NCBI GenBank assembly: GCA_017893485.1
Contig: CM030366.1
Span: 52,606,565 to 52,670,564, forward strand
DNA: 64,000 nucleotides
Reading direction: 5' to 3'
From: Hemerocallis citrina
Lineage: Eukaryota > Streptophyta > Magnoliopsida > Asparagales > Asphodelaceae
Part shown: in pieces, positions 1 through 10,605 of the stretch
Layout of the letters: every line of letters begins with the position of its first letter
Position numbering within the stretch: the first letter of the stretch is position 1
The notes under the pieces: model-generated
What the model saw: the letters and a program-made list of their open reading frames with translations, nothing else
The model's database searches: none
What the model was told of the DNA's origin: nothing
Position numbers and translations under genes: made by a program

Positions 1-2376
1 AAAATCTTTCACAAAATCACCAATCCCCAAATTTATCATATTGCATCAAACCCAATTCAATTATCACAAATCTAATTCTCAAAACATGGTCTATTAATTC
101 ATTAGTCCTTCTCAAAATTTTCTCAACTCAAATCACCATCTTTAACTCATGAACATAAACAAATTTAACATTACCATAATCAAGTTGCACTCATCCAACC
201 TCATAAGTTGTCAAAATCTCTTCTTTAATCAATCTAGGCATAACATTTCTCCATACTCAATCACATCAGCATTAACCCAAAAGAAGTAGCTTACTCATGG
301 TTTATATCAGGTTATTTCACAATCTCAAATCATCCACATGCAAATTCTACTCATAAATAACTTAGGGTTTCATAAAAGATCCAATTTTGATTCATCAATT
401 CATCCAATCCATCATATATCTATATTCATGCCAAACCCTAGATTGCTTTCTAATAGATAAAACACCACTTACAATATCCAAAGAACAATACAAAATAAAT
501 TAAATCACTCACCTTGTTGAAAGAATCGAATGAAGACGAATAAAAAGTAAGAAAAGCCCCTCCTTAGCAAGAAATCCAAGATCTTCTCTTTAGAACTCCA
601 AAATAATAAGAAATAAGAAATTTCCTGTGTTGTGCAGCGAGATGACGGTTGCACTACACCCTAAATAGGTCGGGATAATAGATTCTAGGGTTTTTGAGTA
701 CATTTGCAAAATACTCCCTTTCAAATATACCTTTACATAGATAGATCCCCATACTAGAAAATTAGTTAAAACAATTTTAATTGGGTTCAAAAATCAAAAA
801 GATCCCCCACTAGCATCATTCGGCACTGTAGGGAAAACCCAGAAAACAATTTTGCAATTTCATCCCTTCAAATAGCAATTTTGCAAAAAGATCATCTTTT
901 ATCAAAACTTGTAAAATATATCAAATGTGTTGAAACGAAAGGTAAAACTTTTACTCCTGAATTGACTAGGCATTATTTCCAGCCCAAAAATCTGGAGTTT
1001 CACTCCCATTTGGTAATTTTGCACAAAAGTCATTCTTTTTGAAATATTTGCAAATCGGTCCAACCATTGTCAGAAAAATCTAGAAAAATCACAAATAATC
1101 TCAAATAATAAATAATGAGTTTTCAAAAATAATTTTGGCTTTTGAACCTCCCGAGAAAAAATTTGCACGTGTAAGAAGATAAATTTTTAGATAAATCTAT
1201 ATAATAAAACACAAAGAAAGCTATCAAGTGGCTCTCATTCATTTGGAAGAAAATCAACGGTCTAGATTTTTTTATCTCAAAAGATATTTTCCTCCCAAAT
1301 GTTTCTCCCAAAAATTCAAAAATTTCCCCCCCAAAATAAAACAACTCCTTCATTTATTACTCTCTCTCTCTCTCTCTCATCCCCATCTTTTCTCATTTTT
1401 CATAAATTTTTTTTAACCTAGGTATGTCAAAAACAAAAAAAAACAGTAAATATTTTTTTTGGTTATGCAATTTCAGATTATGTTTTTTTTTATTTCAAAA
1501 TTTTAGTTATGTTTTTTTTTCGGATTATGCTTTCATAACTCAATAACATTCACTTCCATTTAAGTGCTTTTGAATTACCATATTTGATCTGATTATATTA
1601 TACTTCACTGGGTAATTGTTTTAGATTAGAATGTTTCACTAAGTTAATTTTGATTAGAATGCTCTTTATTATTATGCAATTTCGATTTTTTTTTTTGAAT
1701 ATTTGGGCATTTGCTGTTTTGAAAGATCGTTGCAAATTCTTTAATTGACTCGCTGGATCGTGCTTTTATGGAAAAATCCATGCTTAATCCCTATATTTCG
1801 GGTTTTTATAGCCGCAAAATTGTATCTTGATCTGCTTTGCTGCAATTTCACTTCACGTATACATCACAACAAATTTTCTCTTTTAAATTCAAACATGGTT
1901 AACTACATAAAAAACAAACAAGGGGGAACTAACTCATGCAGTTTGAGGCCTTAACTGTAACTCATGCAGTTAGAAAATGAATTGCTACTTATGTTAGACT
2001 CCAAATCAAAAAAGAAATCTCTTATGCTCAAGTCACACATAACAAGGAATTTCATATTCATTATTGTTGTAGATTCACAATACTATTTTTGAATCTCGAG
2101 TTGCTTACAAATAATCTTGCAATATACAAACCAATAAACATCAAGGTCACTTCATAATCCAACTTCAAAGTACATCAATACATCAACGTCTGCTAGCAAA
2201 TAAACATCTATAAATCATCCCTTACTGTTTACACGATTTTTCATATGTTGTATCGTTCCGAATACGTGCCGTAGGCACGTGCCCACGGGCTTACCTAGTA
2301 TTTATTAAATTACCAAAAGCCATTTTAACTCATTTAATATTCTCAAAAAAATATTTTAAAAATACGGGGTACTACA
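1..2376 (-). mobile_element. 3' LTR of element 1, partial
   Basis: Bases 1-1195 align with 20217-21426 of the 5' LTR with scattered differences, and bases 2299-2376 match 21427-21504. On the plus strand it ends CGGGGTACTACA, so on the minus strand it opens TGTAGTACCCCG. The remaining part, equivalent to 18086-20216, lies left of the window. The predicted splice donor CAAG|GTGAGTG lies on the minus strand near 513. No host gene is seen here; the short open frames are AT-rich noise. Confidence 0.92.
1196..2298 (+). mobile_element. Helitron A, non-autonomous
   Basis: This 1103 bp insertion begins TCTATATAATAAAACAC and ends CTAG. It lies between host A (1195) and T (2299). A perfect 7-bp stem (ACGTGCC / GGCACGT, loop GTA, 2264-2280) stands 14 nt before the final CTAG. 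These are the textbook ends of a plant Helitron. The undisturbed target is preserved in the sister LTR at 21426/21427, so both ends are fixed to the base. No Rep/helicase frame is present. The interior has CT-rich and T-rich stretches and nothing recognisable as a captured gene. Helitron B shares its first ~100 bp and its 3' hairpin. Confidence 0.93.
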
Positions 2377-2390
2377 TCACTCCCTCCTTA
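2377..2390 (-). other. Polypurine tract of element 1
   Basis: On the minus strand the 14 bases directly before the 3' LTR read TAAGGAGGGAGTGA. This is the expected position and composition of the plus-strand primer of an LTR retrotransposon. Confidence 0.8.
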
Positions 2391-2603
2391 GAAGAGTTCT
2401 GTCCTCAGAACTATCACTAATAGGGTCCAAACAAATATACGAATGAAAGGAATGCAAATCTCGTAAATGGAAACATACTTCAAAGAATACAGTTGCACTT
2501 GAGAACATAATCAAATAAAAGAAATACAACTCACTCAAAAGTACAACCATCAAGAAGAAATACAATCACATAAAAGGAATACAATCATACAAAAAGCTCA
2601 GGG

Positions 2604-4135
2604 AATCCTTCTACATGCGATCCTCCGACTCCCAAGTAGCCTCCTCAAACTGCTGATTCCTCCACAACACCTTGACCATAGGTATCACCTTGCTCCTTAG
2701 AACCTTCTCCCTACGATCAAGGATCTCTACATGCTATTCCTTGTAACTCAAGTTCACCTGTAGATCTTCAGGAACCTCCACCAACTGATGAATCTGATCT
2801 GGCACATACTTCCTTAACAGCGACACATGGAACACATCATGCACTTGCGCCAACTACTCTGGAAGCTCCAGCCTATATGCTGTCTTACCAATCTGACCCA
2901 AAACCCTGTATGGCCCAATATACCTTGGCACCAACTTGCCTCCCTTACCAAACTTGAACACTCCCTTGGTTGGAGACACCTTGAGGAAAACTGCAACCCA
3001 AATCTCAAACTCCAAGTCCCTTCTTCGAGTGTCTGCATAACTCTTCTGCCGACTCTGAGCTTCAACCAACCTCTTGCGAGTCAACTCAATCTTCTCCGAC
3101 GTTTGCTGCACATTCTCGGGCCCAAACATCTGCCTCTCGCCAACCTTATACCAACAAATAGGCGTCCTGCACTTCCTCCCGTACAGTGCCTCATACAGAG
3201 TTATCCCGATACTCGCATGGTAATTGTTGTTATAAGCAAACTCAACCAATACCAAGTACTTCTCCCAACTACCACCAAAATCCATAACACAAGCCCTCAG
3301 CATATCATCCAATACCCGATTCACCTTTTTAGTCTGACCATCAGTCTGCAGATGAAATGCGGTACTGAAATAGTTCTGGTACCCAAAGCCTCTTGCAGAC
3401 TCTTCCAAACCTCGAAGTGAACCTCGTATCCCTATCGGAAACAATCGACACAGGAACTGCATGAAGTTTCACAATCTCACCTATATACAGTTCTTCCAAC
3501 TTATCCAATGACCAAGTAATCTTCATGGCCAAAAAGTGAGCTGATTTGGTCAAACGGTCCATAATAACCCAAATCAAGTCATTGCCCTTCAAATTCCGCG
3601 ACAAACTCGTGATGAAATCCATACTGATATTCTCCCATTTTCACTCCGGAATGGAAAACGGCTGCAACAAACCTCCAGGCCTCTGATTTTCTGCTTTGAT
3701 TTGCTGACAAGTCAGACACCTTGCCACAAAATCTACCACATCCCTCTTCATACCGGACCACGAAAAGTGCTATTTGATGTCCTTGTACATCTTTGTGCCT
3801 CCAGGACGTACTGACAACAAAGTACTGTGCTCCTCCTGCAAGATACTCTCTCTCAAGTCTGCATTCTTCGGGACACACAACCTCTCACCCATCCATAGCA
3901 CTCCATCTTGGACACGGAACTCTGACAACTTGCCATCGGAAACCTGTTGCAACATCTTCTGGATCTCTACATCTGATTTCTGACCTTCCATAATCCTCTC
4001 TCTCGAAGAAGACTGCAGCCTCAACTGAGCCAAAGATGCCCCCAAACTCTGCAGTACCACCTCGATACCTGCCCGATCAATCTCTGCTGTCAACTCACTC
4101 CGAGTAGTGATCAAACTCGATAAACTACTCTTCCT
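2604..4135 (-). pseudogene. Element 1 integrase with chromodomain, broken
   Basis: The integrase joins element cDNA to the host chromosome. Three frames together give the zinc-binding segment (HSTLLSVRPGGTKMYKD), the catalytic core ([10 protein letters not shown] at about 3620, then SDRDTRF), the GPY/F-type module (FGKGGKLVPRYIGPYRVL) and a terminal chromodomain (VLWRNQQFEEATWESED near 2620-2690). The usual TDGQSE motif, which carries the catalytic glutamate, reads TDGQTKK here, so the active site is probably lost. There is a frameshift in the core near 3400-3460 and stops before and inside the chromodomain. In chromoviruses the chromodomain steers insertion toward heterochromatin. This copy is not functional. 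Confidence 0.88.
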
Positions 4136-4141
4136 GCTAAG

Positions 4142-5560
4142 TCAATCAGCTACCACATTCGCCTTGTCCTGATGATACTTGATCTCAGGACGAATGTCTT
4201 CCAACACTTCCAACCACCTTCTCTGCCGAAGATTTAGATCCTTCTGCTGATAAATGTACTTTAGGATCTTGTGGTCAGTATACATGTTGACCTTCTCACC
4301 ATATACATAATGTCTCCACTGCTTCAAGGCAAAGATAATAGCTGCTAGCTCCAGATTATGCGTCAGATAATTCTTCTCATACGGACGCAACTACCTCGAA
4401 CCATAGATAATAACTTTTCCTTCTTGCATCAAGACACACCCCAAACCTCTGAGAGACGCATTACTGTAGATATCATAATCCTTTCCAGCTTGTGGCAAAG
4501 CTAAAATAGGTGCAGTCGTCAACCTCTCCTTCAGCTCAAGGAAACTCGCCTCACACTTATCAGTCCATGTAAATGCCACATTCTTCCGAGTCAAACCTGT
4601 CAAAGGAACTACAATCTGAGAATAGTCCTGAATGAATCTCCTGTAGTATCCAACCAAACCCAAGAAACTCCTGACTTCCTTCATAGTCGTTGGCCTGGGC
4701 CAATCCTTCACTGCTTCAACCTTCTAAGAATCAGTAGCCACTCCCTCCTTAGAAAGGATATGACCAAGAAAAGCTACCTAAAACTTCCAAAACTCACACT
4801 TCGACAACATGGCATACAAGTTATGCTCCTGCAATTTCTGTAATACCTCTATCAAGTGCATAGAATGATCCTCCTCCGACTTCGAATACACCAAAATATC
4901 ATCGATGAAAACAACCACGAAGGAGTCAATAAATGGCCTCAAAATTCGATTCATCATATCCATGAATGCTGCCGGTGCATTCGTCAACCCAAATGGCATC
5001 ACCAAAAATACATAGAGCCCATGACAAGTCTTGAAAGCTGTTTTACTCACATCTTCCTCCTTGACTCGAACCTGATGATACGCTGATCTCAAATCAATCT
5101 TCAAAAACACAGTTGCTCCTCGAAGCCTGTCGAACAGATCATCAATCTATGGAAGCAGATACTTATTCTGAATAGTCACCCTATTCAACTCCCGATAGTC
5201 AATGCACATCCTCATTGACCCATCATTCTTCTTCACCAACAATATTGGTGTAGCCCACGGTGAAGAACTCGGCCTGATAAAACCCTTACTCAGCAATTCC
5301 TCAATCTGCTTCTTCACTTCATCCTGCTCTACAGGTGCCAGTCTGTACGGGGCTTTAGAAATCGGAGCACTCCCCAGCTGAACATTAATACAAAACTCCA
5401 CATCTCGCTGCAGCGGCAATCCTGACAAATCTTCCAAGAACACTGTAGGAAAATCCCTTACAACTGGAATGCCTTTGACTTCTTCTGCAATCATCAACTT
5501 GGATACCACTGTAGCCACTTTCAAAACCTTCTTCTTCCCATGAAAAGTCACTGCGGGACC
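4142..5560 (-). pseudogene. Element 1 reverse transcriptase-RNase H, broken
   Basis: Reverse transcriptase copies the element RNA and RNase H removes the template. Visible blocks in order are [80 protein letters not shown] and the catalytic FIDDILVYS near 4900. The connection follows (VRSFLGLVGYYRRFI), then RNase H (YTDHKILKYIYQQKDLN). The frame is broken near 5147-5110 (one stop), 4778-4711 (two stops) and 4391. The first RNase H aspartate is replaced, since the usual DAS reads NAS (near 4455). The order and spacing are those of Ty3/gypsy pol, with RNase H before integrase. Confidence 0.92.
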
Positions 5561-5569
5561 TCTTTCTAC

Positions 5570-5905
5570 TTACATTCAATTGTATTGTGGCATCATATAT
5601 TGCCATCCAATCAATGCCTACGATCACATCCACACCTAAGATTTGCAGCTCAATAAGATCAATGCCGAATAATCTCCCCCCAATCTCGATATCACAGCCA
5701 TCTAATATCGATCAGCAATCAATTCTTCACCTGACGGTGTTGCCACTGACAAGACCCTACTTGGAAACAACTTAGGCTCCACACCTAAGACTTTTGCAAA
5801 ATTGGGCGACACAAAAGTATGCGAAGAACCGGTATCAAATAAAACTTTTGCTTTAATTCCATTAACCAAAACAAATCCTATTACATGAAGAATGATACTC
5901 AAATC
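5570..5905 (-). pseudogene. Element 1 aspartic protease region
   Basis: The protease matures the Gag-Pol polyprotein. The active-site stretch VLFDTGSSHTFV is intact in the frame 5902-5702. The downstream block DVIVGIDWMAIYDATIQ, typical of the gypsy protease-RT linker, is in another frame (5633 down). At least one frameshift separates the two, so no continuous protease-RT protein can be made. It lies between gag and RT as expected. Confidence 0.87.
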
Positions 5906-6059
5906 TCCAATTTATTCTCAAACAAAGTTTTACTTAATACATTGAATAAAATAAAAATTCAAAATTCTTGCATAACCTGAATCACATCTTCTGAGTTGCC
6001 CGCATCCTCCTTAGTTAATGCGAACACTCGCCATTACCTCTGAAATTTGCCTCCGCTTG

Positions 6060-7007
6060 AACCACCCTTCCTCAACTGTGGACAGTAAGGCTTAGAATGC
6101 CTGCTTTCCCACACTGAAAACAAGTTTGCTTTGCCAATTTGGGACACGTTGACCTGTAGTGACCCGCCTCCTTGCAGTAGTAACAAATCACCTCCTGAGA
6201 TGTAGGTGCCCTCTGTTCTGGCTTACTGAACTTGCTCTGCTTCACTGGGAATTTCTTCCTACTCAAACTAGTTGCTGGCCTCTTGTTCCTGTTCCAGATC
6301 TCTTGCTTCTTCTGGAACTGATCCATATCTTCCTCTGTCATAGCTGCTCTCCTGACCAGCTTACCAAACCTCTTTATGCCCAAAGGAATCATCCTCGACC
6401 TCAAATTCGGCCTTAAGCCCTGCTCGAATTTCTTGGCCTTCTTCGCTTCATCAACAATCAGCTCCGGTGCATACCTTGACAGCTGAGCGAACTTAGTCTC
6501 AAATTCACGCACTGTCATGTTGCCTTACTGCAGATTCAAGAATTTCGTTGCCTTCTTCTCCTGAATATCCAGATGGAAGAAATGATCCCTGAATTCATCC
6601 ATAAAAGCTTCCCAAGTCACTTGCTAATCTCCAAAGGTTCTCTTCACTGACTGCCACCAGACGCCAGCATCCTTCTCTAATTGCATAGCAGCCAATTTCA
6701 CCTTATTGACTTCTGGGGTCTCCAAGACATCGAAGACCATCTCCATCTGTCTAATCCAATCATCAGCCTCATTCGGATCAGACTGCCCCTCAAATACTTG
6801 CGGCTTCATCCGCTTGAATGACTCAACCTGCTTGATAGGATCAGCATTAACAAACACTGGTCCAACCCCACGATTCTGATTCTGGTTCTGATTCTGTGCC
6901 ATATTAGCTGCCATGAATGCGTTCAAGATCTGATACACCCTGGCGATCTCAGTCTCAAGATCAAGTCCAGCCCCATGGGAACTACTAGCCCCAAAACAAA
7001 ACATCAC
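6060..7007 (-). pseudogene. Element 1 gag with zinc knuckles, broken
   Basis: Gag forms the virus-like particle and binds element RNA. The frame opens at 7007 with MMFCFGASSSHG and contains the retrotransposon gag core (MKPQVFEGQSDPNEADDWI). It stops near 6624. The second part (6518-6072) has the YAPELIVDEAKKAKKFEQGL block and a CCHC knuckle, CYYCKEAGHYRSTC. A second knuckle begins CFQCGKAG and is then thrown out of frame by an apparent one-base deletion. Element 2 is inserted 101 bp upstream of this start, between the gag start and the primer site. Confidence 0.88.
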
Positions 7008-7537
7008 ATTTTAACTCTATATGATACTCACACTCTAATGTCCACACCTAGGTACTCAAGCTCTAGTGTCCACACCTAGGTTTATTTTTATACCATGTTT
7101 ATCATTATGTAACCCCTGTTTTTTATTTTTCATATTTTTGGTGTATTTTTCTTTTCTTGTGTATTTGTACTCTCTTGTTTTTTTCCTTGGACCGTATATT
7201 GAGTTGTTTCAATATATTTTTATTTTATTTTCTCATTCTTGATTTTTGCGAGTTATTTCTGATTTCTTGGTTGTTCTTGTTCATGGTTGTTGTTTTCACT
7301 CTTTACTGTAGTCTCGTTCTCTTTATTTGTATTTTTGAGTGCTCTTGGTGATTTGGTGGTCTACCCCATTCCAAATCCTATTATTTTGATCCCTAATTGA
7401 TTACCAAAGCCAAATTACCTAATCCTAGTTTGAATCCTATTCAATTTGATCCCCATTTGTCTTACTGGATTAATCTTATTATTACTCCTAAACTACCCAC
7501 AACCCAATACCTAATTATCCATTAACCCTAATTCCCC

Positions 7538-7580
7538 TATATATATATTGCTAATCTCTCTCCTTAAACCCTAACCCTAA
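7538..7580 (+). promoter_or_regulatory. LTR core promoter with telobox, element 2
   Basis: TATATATATAT at 7538-7548 is followed about 20 bp later by AAACCCTAACCCTAA (7566-7580). The plant telobox is AAACCCTAA and usually lies near transcription starts of growth-related genes. The same pair occurs in the 3' LTR (15131-15142 and 15160-15173), in LTR B (30580-30587 and 30606-30623) and in LTR D (TATA near 49679, telobox 49698-49713). Transcription probably starts within or just after the telobox. Confidence 0.65.
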
Positions 7581-7968
7581 TCTCCCCCTATCACTCTCTC
7601 CGCTGCTTGCGCCGAACAGCCCAACCCGAGCCCTCCTCCCGGCCTACACTCCAACCCGCACACACCCCCTGCTCGGCCTGCACATCGCGACACCTAACCC
7701 CGACCTTCCCTTTGCCACACCCGACCACCATCCACCTTCTCATCCATCCATCGACTCTCTCCCCTTTGCTTCCATCCACCATCGACCAAGCCAGCGACAC
7801 CAGGCCGACGCCACCATCTCTCGCTCTCTTTATCTCTCTCTCACTTTGTGGAGTTTTCCTCGTGTGGTGATTTTGCATGAGTTTGCTTGGATTCGTTGAT
7901 TCATGTGTTCATTGTCGGGAATCCATCCCGTTACAATTGATTTTCACCGTTCTTCATCTCTGATTAAG

Positions 7969-10047
7969 GCAAGTAACATGTACTCCAATTCCTTTGTTTG
8001 ATACAAGTCAAAAATACCACCTAATGTGTAGTTGGGTCTATAGACAACTCGTGTGTGTGTTATCTTTGATGGGTTTTGTCTCTATTGTGAAAACTTGACC
8101 ATAGTTGCTTCAAGGCACAATATTGACATGAGTTAACTTAGGTTTTACCCGTTCTTGATTTAATCATGTATGTAAGGCTTCTCATGAGAATTTGGGTATT
8201 TGTGGAGAACCATGTGGTAGACCTGTTTTAGATATGTTAATAACCCTAGTTCATGATGTTTGGACACTTGGTAGACTCGATTTCATGTTTGGTTGTGCTT
8301 TGAACAAGTTTTGTATGATATATGTTGAGTTGTTGTTAAAGGGAAAAATCTGTATTTTGTCGCTGATCTGTTTTGGTTGCTGTTTTGGACTGTCTTGAAG
8401 TCAGTAACATAATTTTGGTATAAAACATGAGTTTTAGAGGATTTCATCTATTTTCCAACCCCTCTGACCTTACTTGATTTCGTTTTCGTATGAGTGACTT
8501 ATGACTGTTTTACTACAGAGGTGTATTATGTTTCCAGATTTCATTTCTCGACAATTTTGTTGATTAAACTATTTTGATACTTGAGCTACACCTATTATTT
8601 TGATCTGAAACTTTGGGTAGTTTTTCTATACCTATCTAGGGATTACCCAGAATTTTGGTAGATTTTATTTATGAGTTTATATATCGTTTCATGCATGTTT
8701 ACAAAAGTCATACTTGCTGTATTTTGCTCGCTGTCCTGTAAAGAATTGTGTTTTCAACCTGATTCCTCTTACTGTATGGAAAATGCTTGTGAAATATGAA
8801 AGTTAATATATTTTATCTATTTTCATCTCCCTTGGAGGATTTGGATTTTGTTTCACGACTTGCGAGATATTTCAGTTTTCGTACAGCAGTGTTGGGAATT
8901 CCAGATTTGCCAAACTACCGTTTCTTGATGTTTTCTTATTTTTGATGACTAAACTAATTTTACTGAAATATTATGAAACTTTATATTTTCATTCTAGACA
9001 TATAGGGGAATACCCCAGATTTTTCCTGAATTTATTTGAGAGGTTTTCATACTGTTTTTCGGACTGAGAATTTGTTTACTGATTTCTGACTGAACGTGTT
9101 TTCTGGATTCAAATCAGTTTTGAGTCATGATTTTGTGAAATACTATATGGCTTATTTATATTCTCTAGATTCGGTTGGAAGTCTATTTTCCATACTCTTT
9201 GACGGATCCAGATTTGGATTTTTGTAGTAACGGGAATCACTGTTTTAGTACTGTGTTGTCTTGCTGTCCTAAATATGAATATATACTATTTTGCTCGTTT
9301 ATGTGACTGTATATCATCTATGCATGCTTGATTGTTATCCTGAACTTAATACTGATTATACCATGTTACTTTGACACTATTTCATACACCATCATGCCTG
9401 TTTGATAAGTATAATAAAAGTAACCAAGCCGGGGTTTCTTAAGGGAAGATCTAGTAGTGGAAAATATGAAAACGTGTACTTGGAAGGGAACTAGTGTTCC
9501 GTACTGCTACTGTTACTGTTACTTTTCTTCTATTGTTACTGTTATTTTACTGCTACTGCTACTGTTACTGATACCTGAGTACACTGCCCTATTATGGTCC
9601 ACTATGAAATCTAAAAGCGAAACTGTTTGCTGTAGCGACCATGTAGTAAAAACCGGGATGCATGAATTGCTATCTAGCTAGTAATACACACAAGACTGTA
9701 AGAACATAAGACTAATACTGTTAGAATAATACTGTTAGACTGATACTATTAGACTGATACTGTGGGACTGATACTGTTATATTGTTACACTGATATACTG
9801 AGCATACTGTTACTGGACACTATTAGTTGCCATATGACACTGTTACTGACGCATTCATTTGTACTGTTAGTATACCATGCTAGTTGACTTTGTTTTACTA
9901 ATTCATGCTAGTTATTACTGTTGATGCATTATTCCATGCTATTTGTTAGTTTCTCATGTGCTTGTATCCTACATTATTAGTGGTCCATAACTTGCAATTG
10001 ACAGGTACTTGTTATCTCTTTCCTTCTCCTGTAATTATTAATTGCAG
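7969..10047 (+). other. Predicted intron inside the 5' LTR of element 2
   Basis: The donor is AAG|GCAAGTAAC, which fits the consensus of rare GC-AG introns, and the acceptor is ATTAATTGCAG. The 2079 bp between them are T-rich like a plant intron. The counterpart in the 3' LTR is 15594-17666. Equivalent sites exist in LTRs B (31716-33320), C (34904-37005), G (42427-44229) and, on the minus strand, E (54150-52298) and E' (63992-58204). LTR D has a GT donor at 50494. This is predicted from sequence only; splicing has not been shown. Confidence 0.55.
9447..9672 (+). other. Conserved two-hairpin structure in LTR intron (element 2, 5' LTR)
   Basis: The left arm AGATCTAGTAGTGGA (9447-9461) can pair with TCCACTATGAAATCT (9598-9612) with two mismatches, and GTGTACTTGG (9474-9483) with CCTGAGTACAC (9574-9584). 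The loop is made of ACTGTT/ACTGCT repeats. A second, smaller inverted repeat follows at 9632-9672 (GTAGCGACCATG / CATGAATTGCTA). The 3' LTR copy is 17066-17231 plus its second hairpin. The same arrangement recurs in LTRs B, C, E, E' and G. Confidence 0.65.
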
Positions 10048-10094
10048 ATCAGGATGGTCAGCTGCCCGACGGTATTGGCGAAATGAGATATTAG
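10048..10094 (+). other. Short conserved exon-like segment after LTR intron
   Basis: After the predicted acceptor the frame completed by the donor G reads D-QDGQLPDGIGEMRY-stop. Counterparts read DFGDELPEGVGELTF-stop in LTR B (33321 on), DFGEQVADGIGDMKY-stop in C (37006 on) and GELPAGIGEQTF-stop in G (44230 on). Differences fall largely at third codon positions, as in a selected peptide. The upstream spliced frame is closed by TAA at the junction in element 2, C and G, so how it would be translated is unclear. Confidence 0.45.
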
Positions 10095-10443
10095 TGCTGA
10101 ATTTCTTGTTTATTAGTATTATTATTATTGTTGTTTTGGAACAATGTATTTTGAGTACTTGAATATTTATTTTGTATTTGGGCGATGTGACCCAGGATAT
10201 TTGACTTGTCCAGAGTCTGATTTATTTGAGAATATTATATATTACTTCAAGTAAATTCTGTTGGTTTATTAATTTAGTTATGCATGTGTGGTTGACTCTT
10301 TTGCTTCCGACTCTGATTATTTTGTGAGATATTGTAAAGATTCCTGAACAGCTTATGGATGATGAAAATCATTCACTGGGCTTTTGTTGCGTATCCGTAT
10401 TTCGCATTCCTTTTGGGGAGCGGGGCATGACAGGGTTTTTTAG

Positions 10444-10462
10444 TGGTATAGAGCCCAGGTTT
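10444..10462 (+). other. Primer-binding site of element 2
   Basis: TGGTATAGAGCCCAGGTTT, 11 bp after the 5' LTR, matches the 3' end of plant initiator Met tRNA (TGGTATCAGAGC...) apart from a missing C and an added C. This is the usual minus-strand primer of plant gypsy elements. Confidence 0.75.
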
Positions 10463-10605
10463 GGCTAATGTATTAGTTGCCTAATATATTATACAAGCTT
10501 GGCTCGAAATGGGATCAGCTGAATATTTCACCAACCATGCATACGTAAATTTATTATTATCAACTCTGATTCTGGATGCTAATTGTTTTTGGTTATGTGC
10601 AGACT

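Larger units (their letters stand above)
7108..10432 (+). mobile_element. 5' LTR of element 2
   Basis: The 3325 bp LTR holds, in order, a T-rich U3, a TATA box (7538-7548), a telobox (7566-7580), a GC-rich leader, a CGGGA/TCCCG hairpin (7916-7930), a splice-donor-like AAG|GCAAGT (7968/7969), a T-rich 2 kb stretch, a large inverted-repeat structure (9447-9672), (TACTG)-like repeats, a splice acceptor TTGCAG (10047) and a short exon. The only open frames are short. The 3' LTR at 14701-18051 has the same order throughout. Confidence 0.95.
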
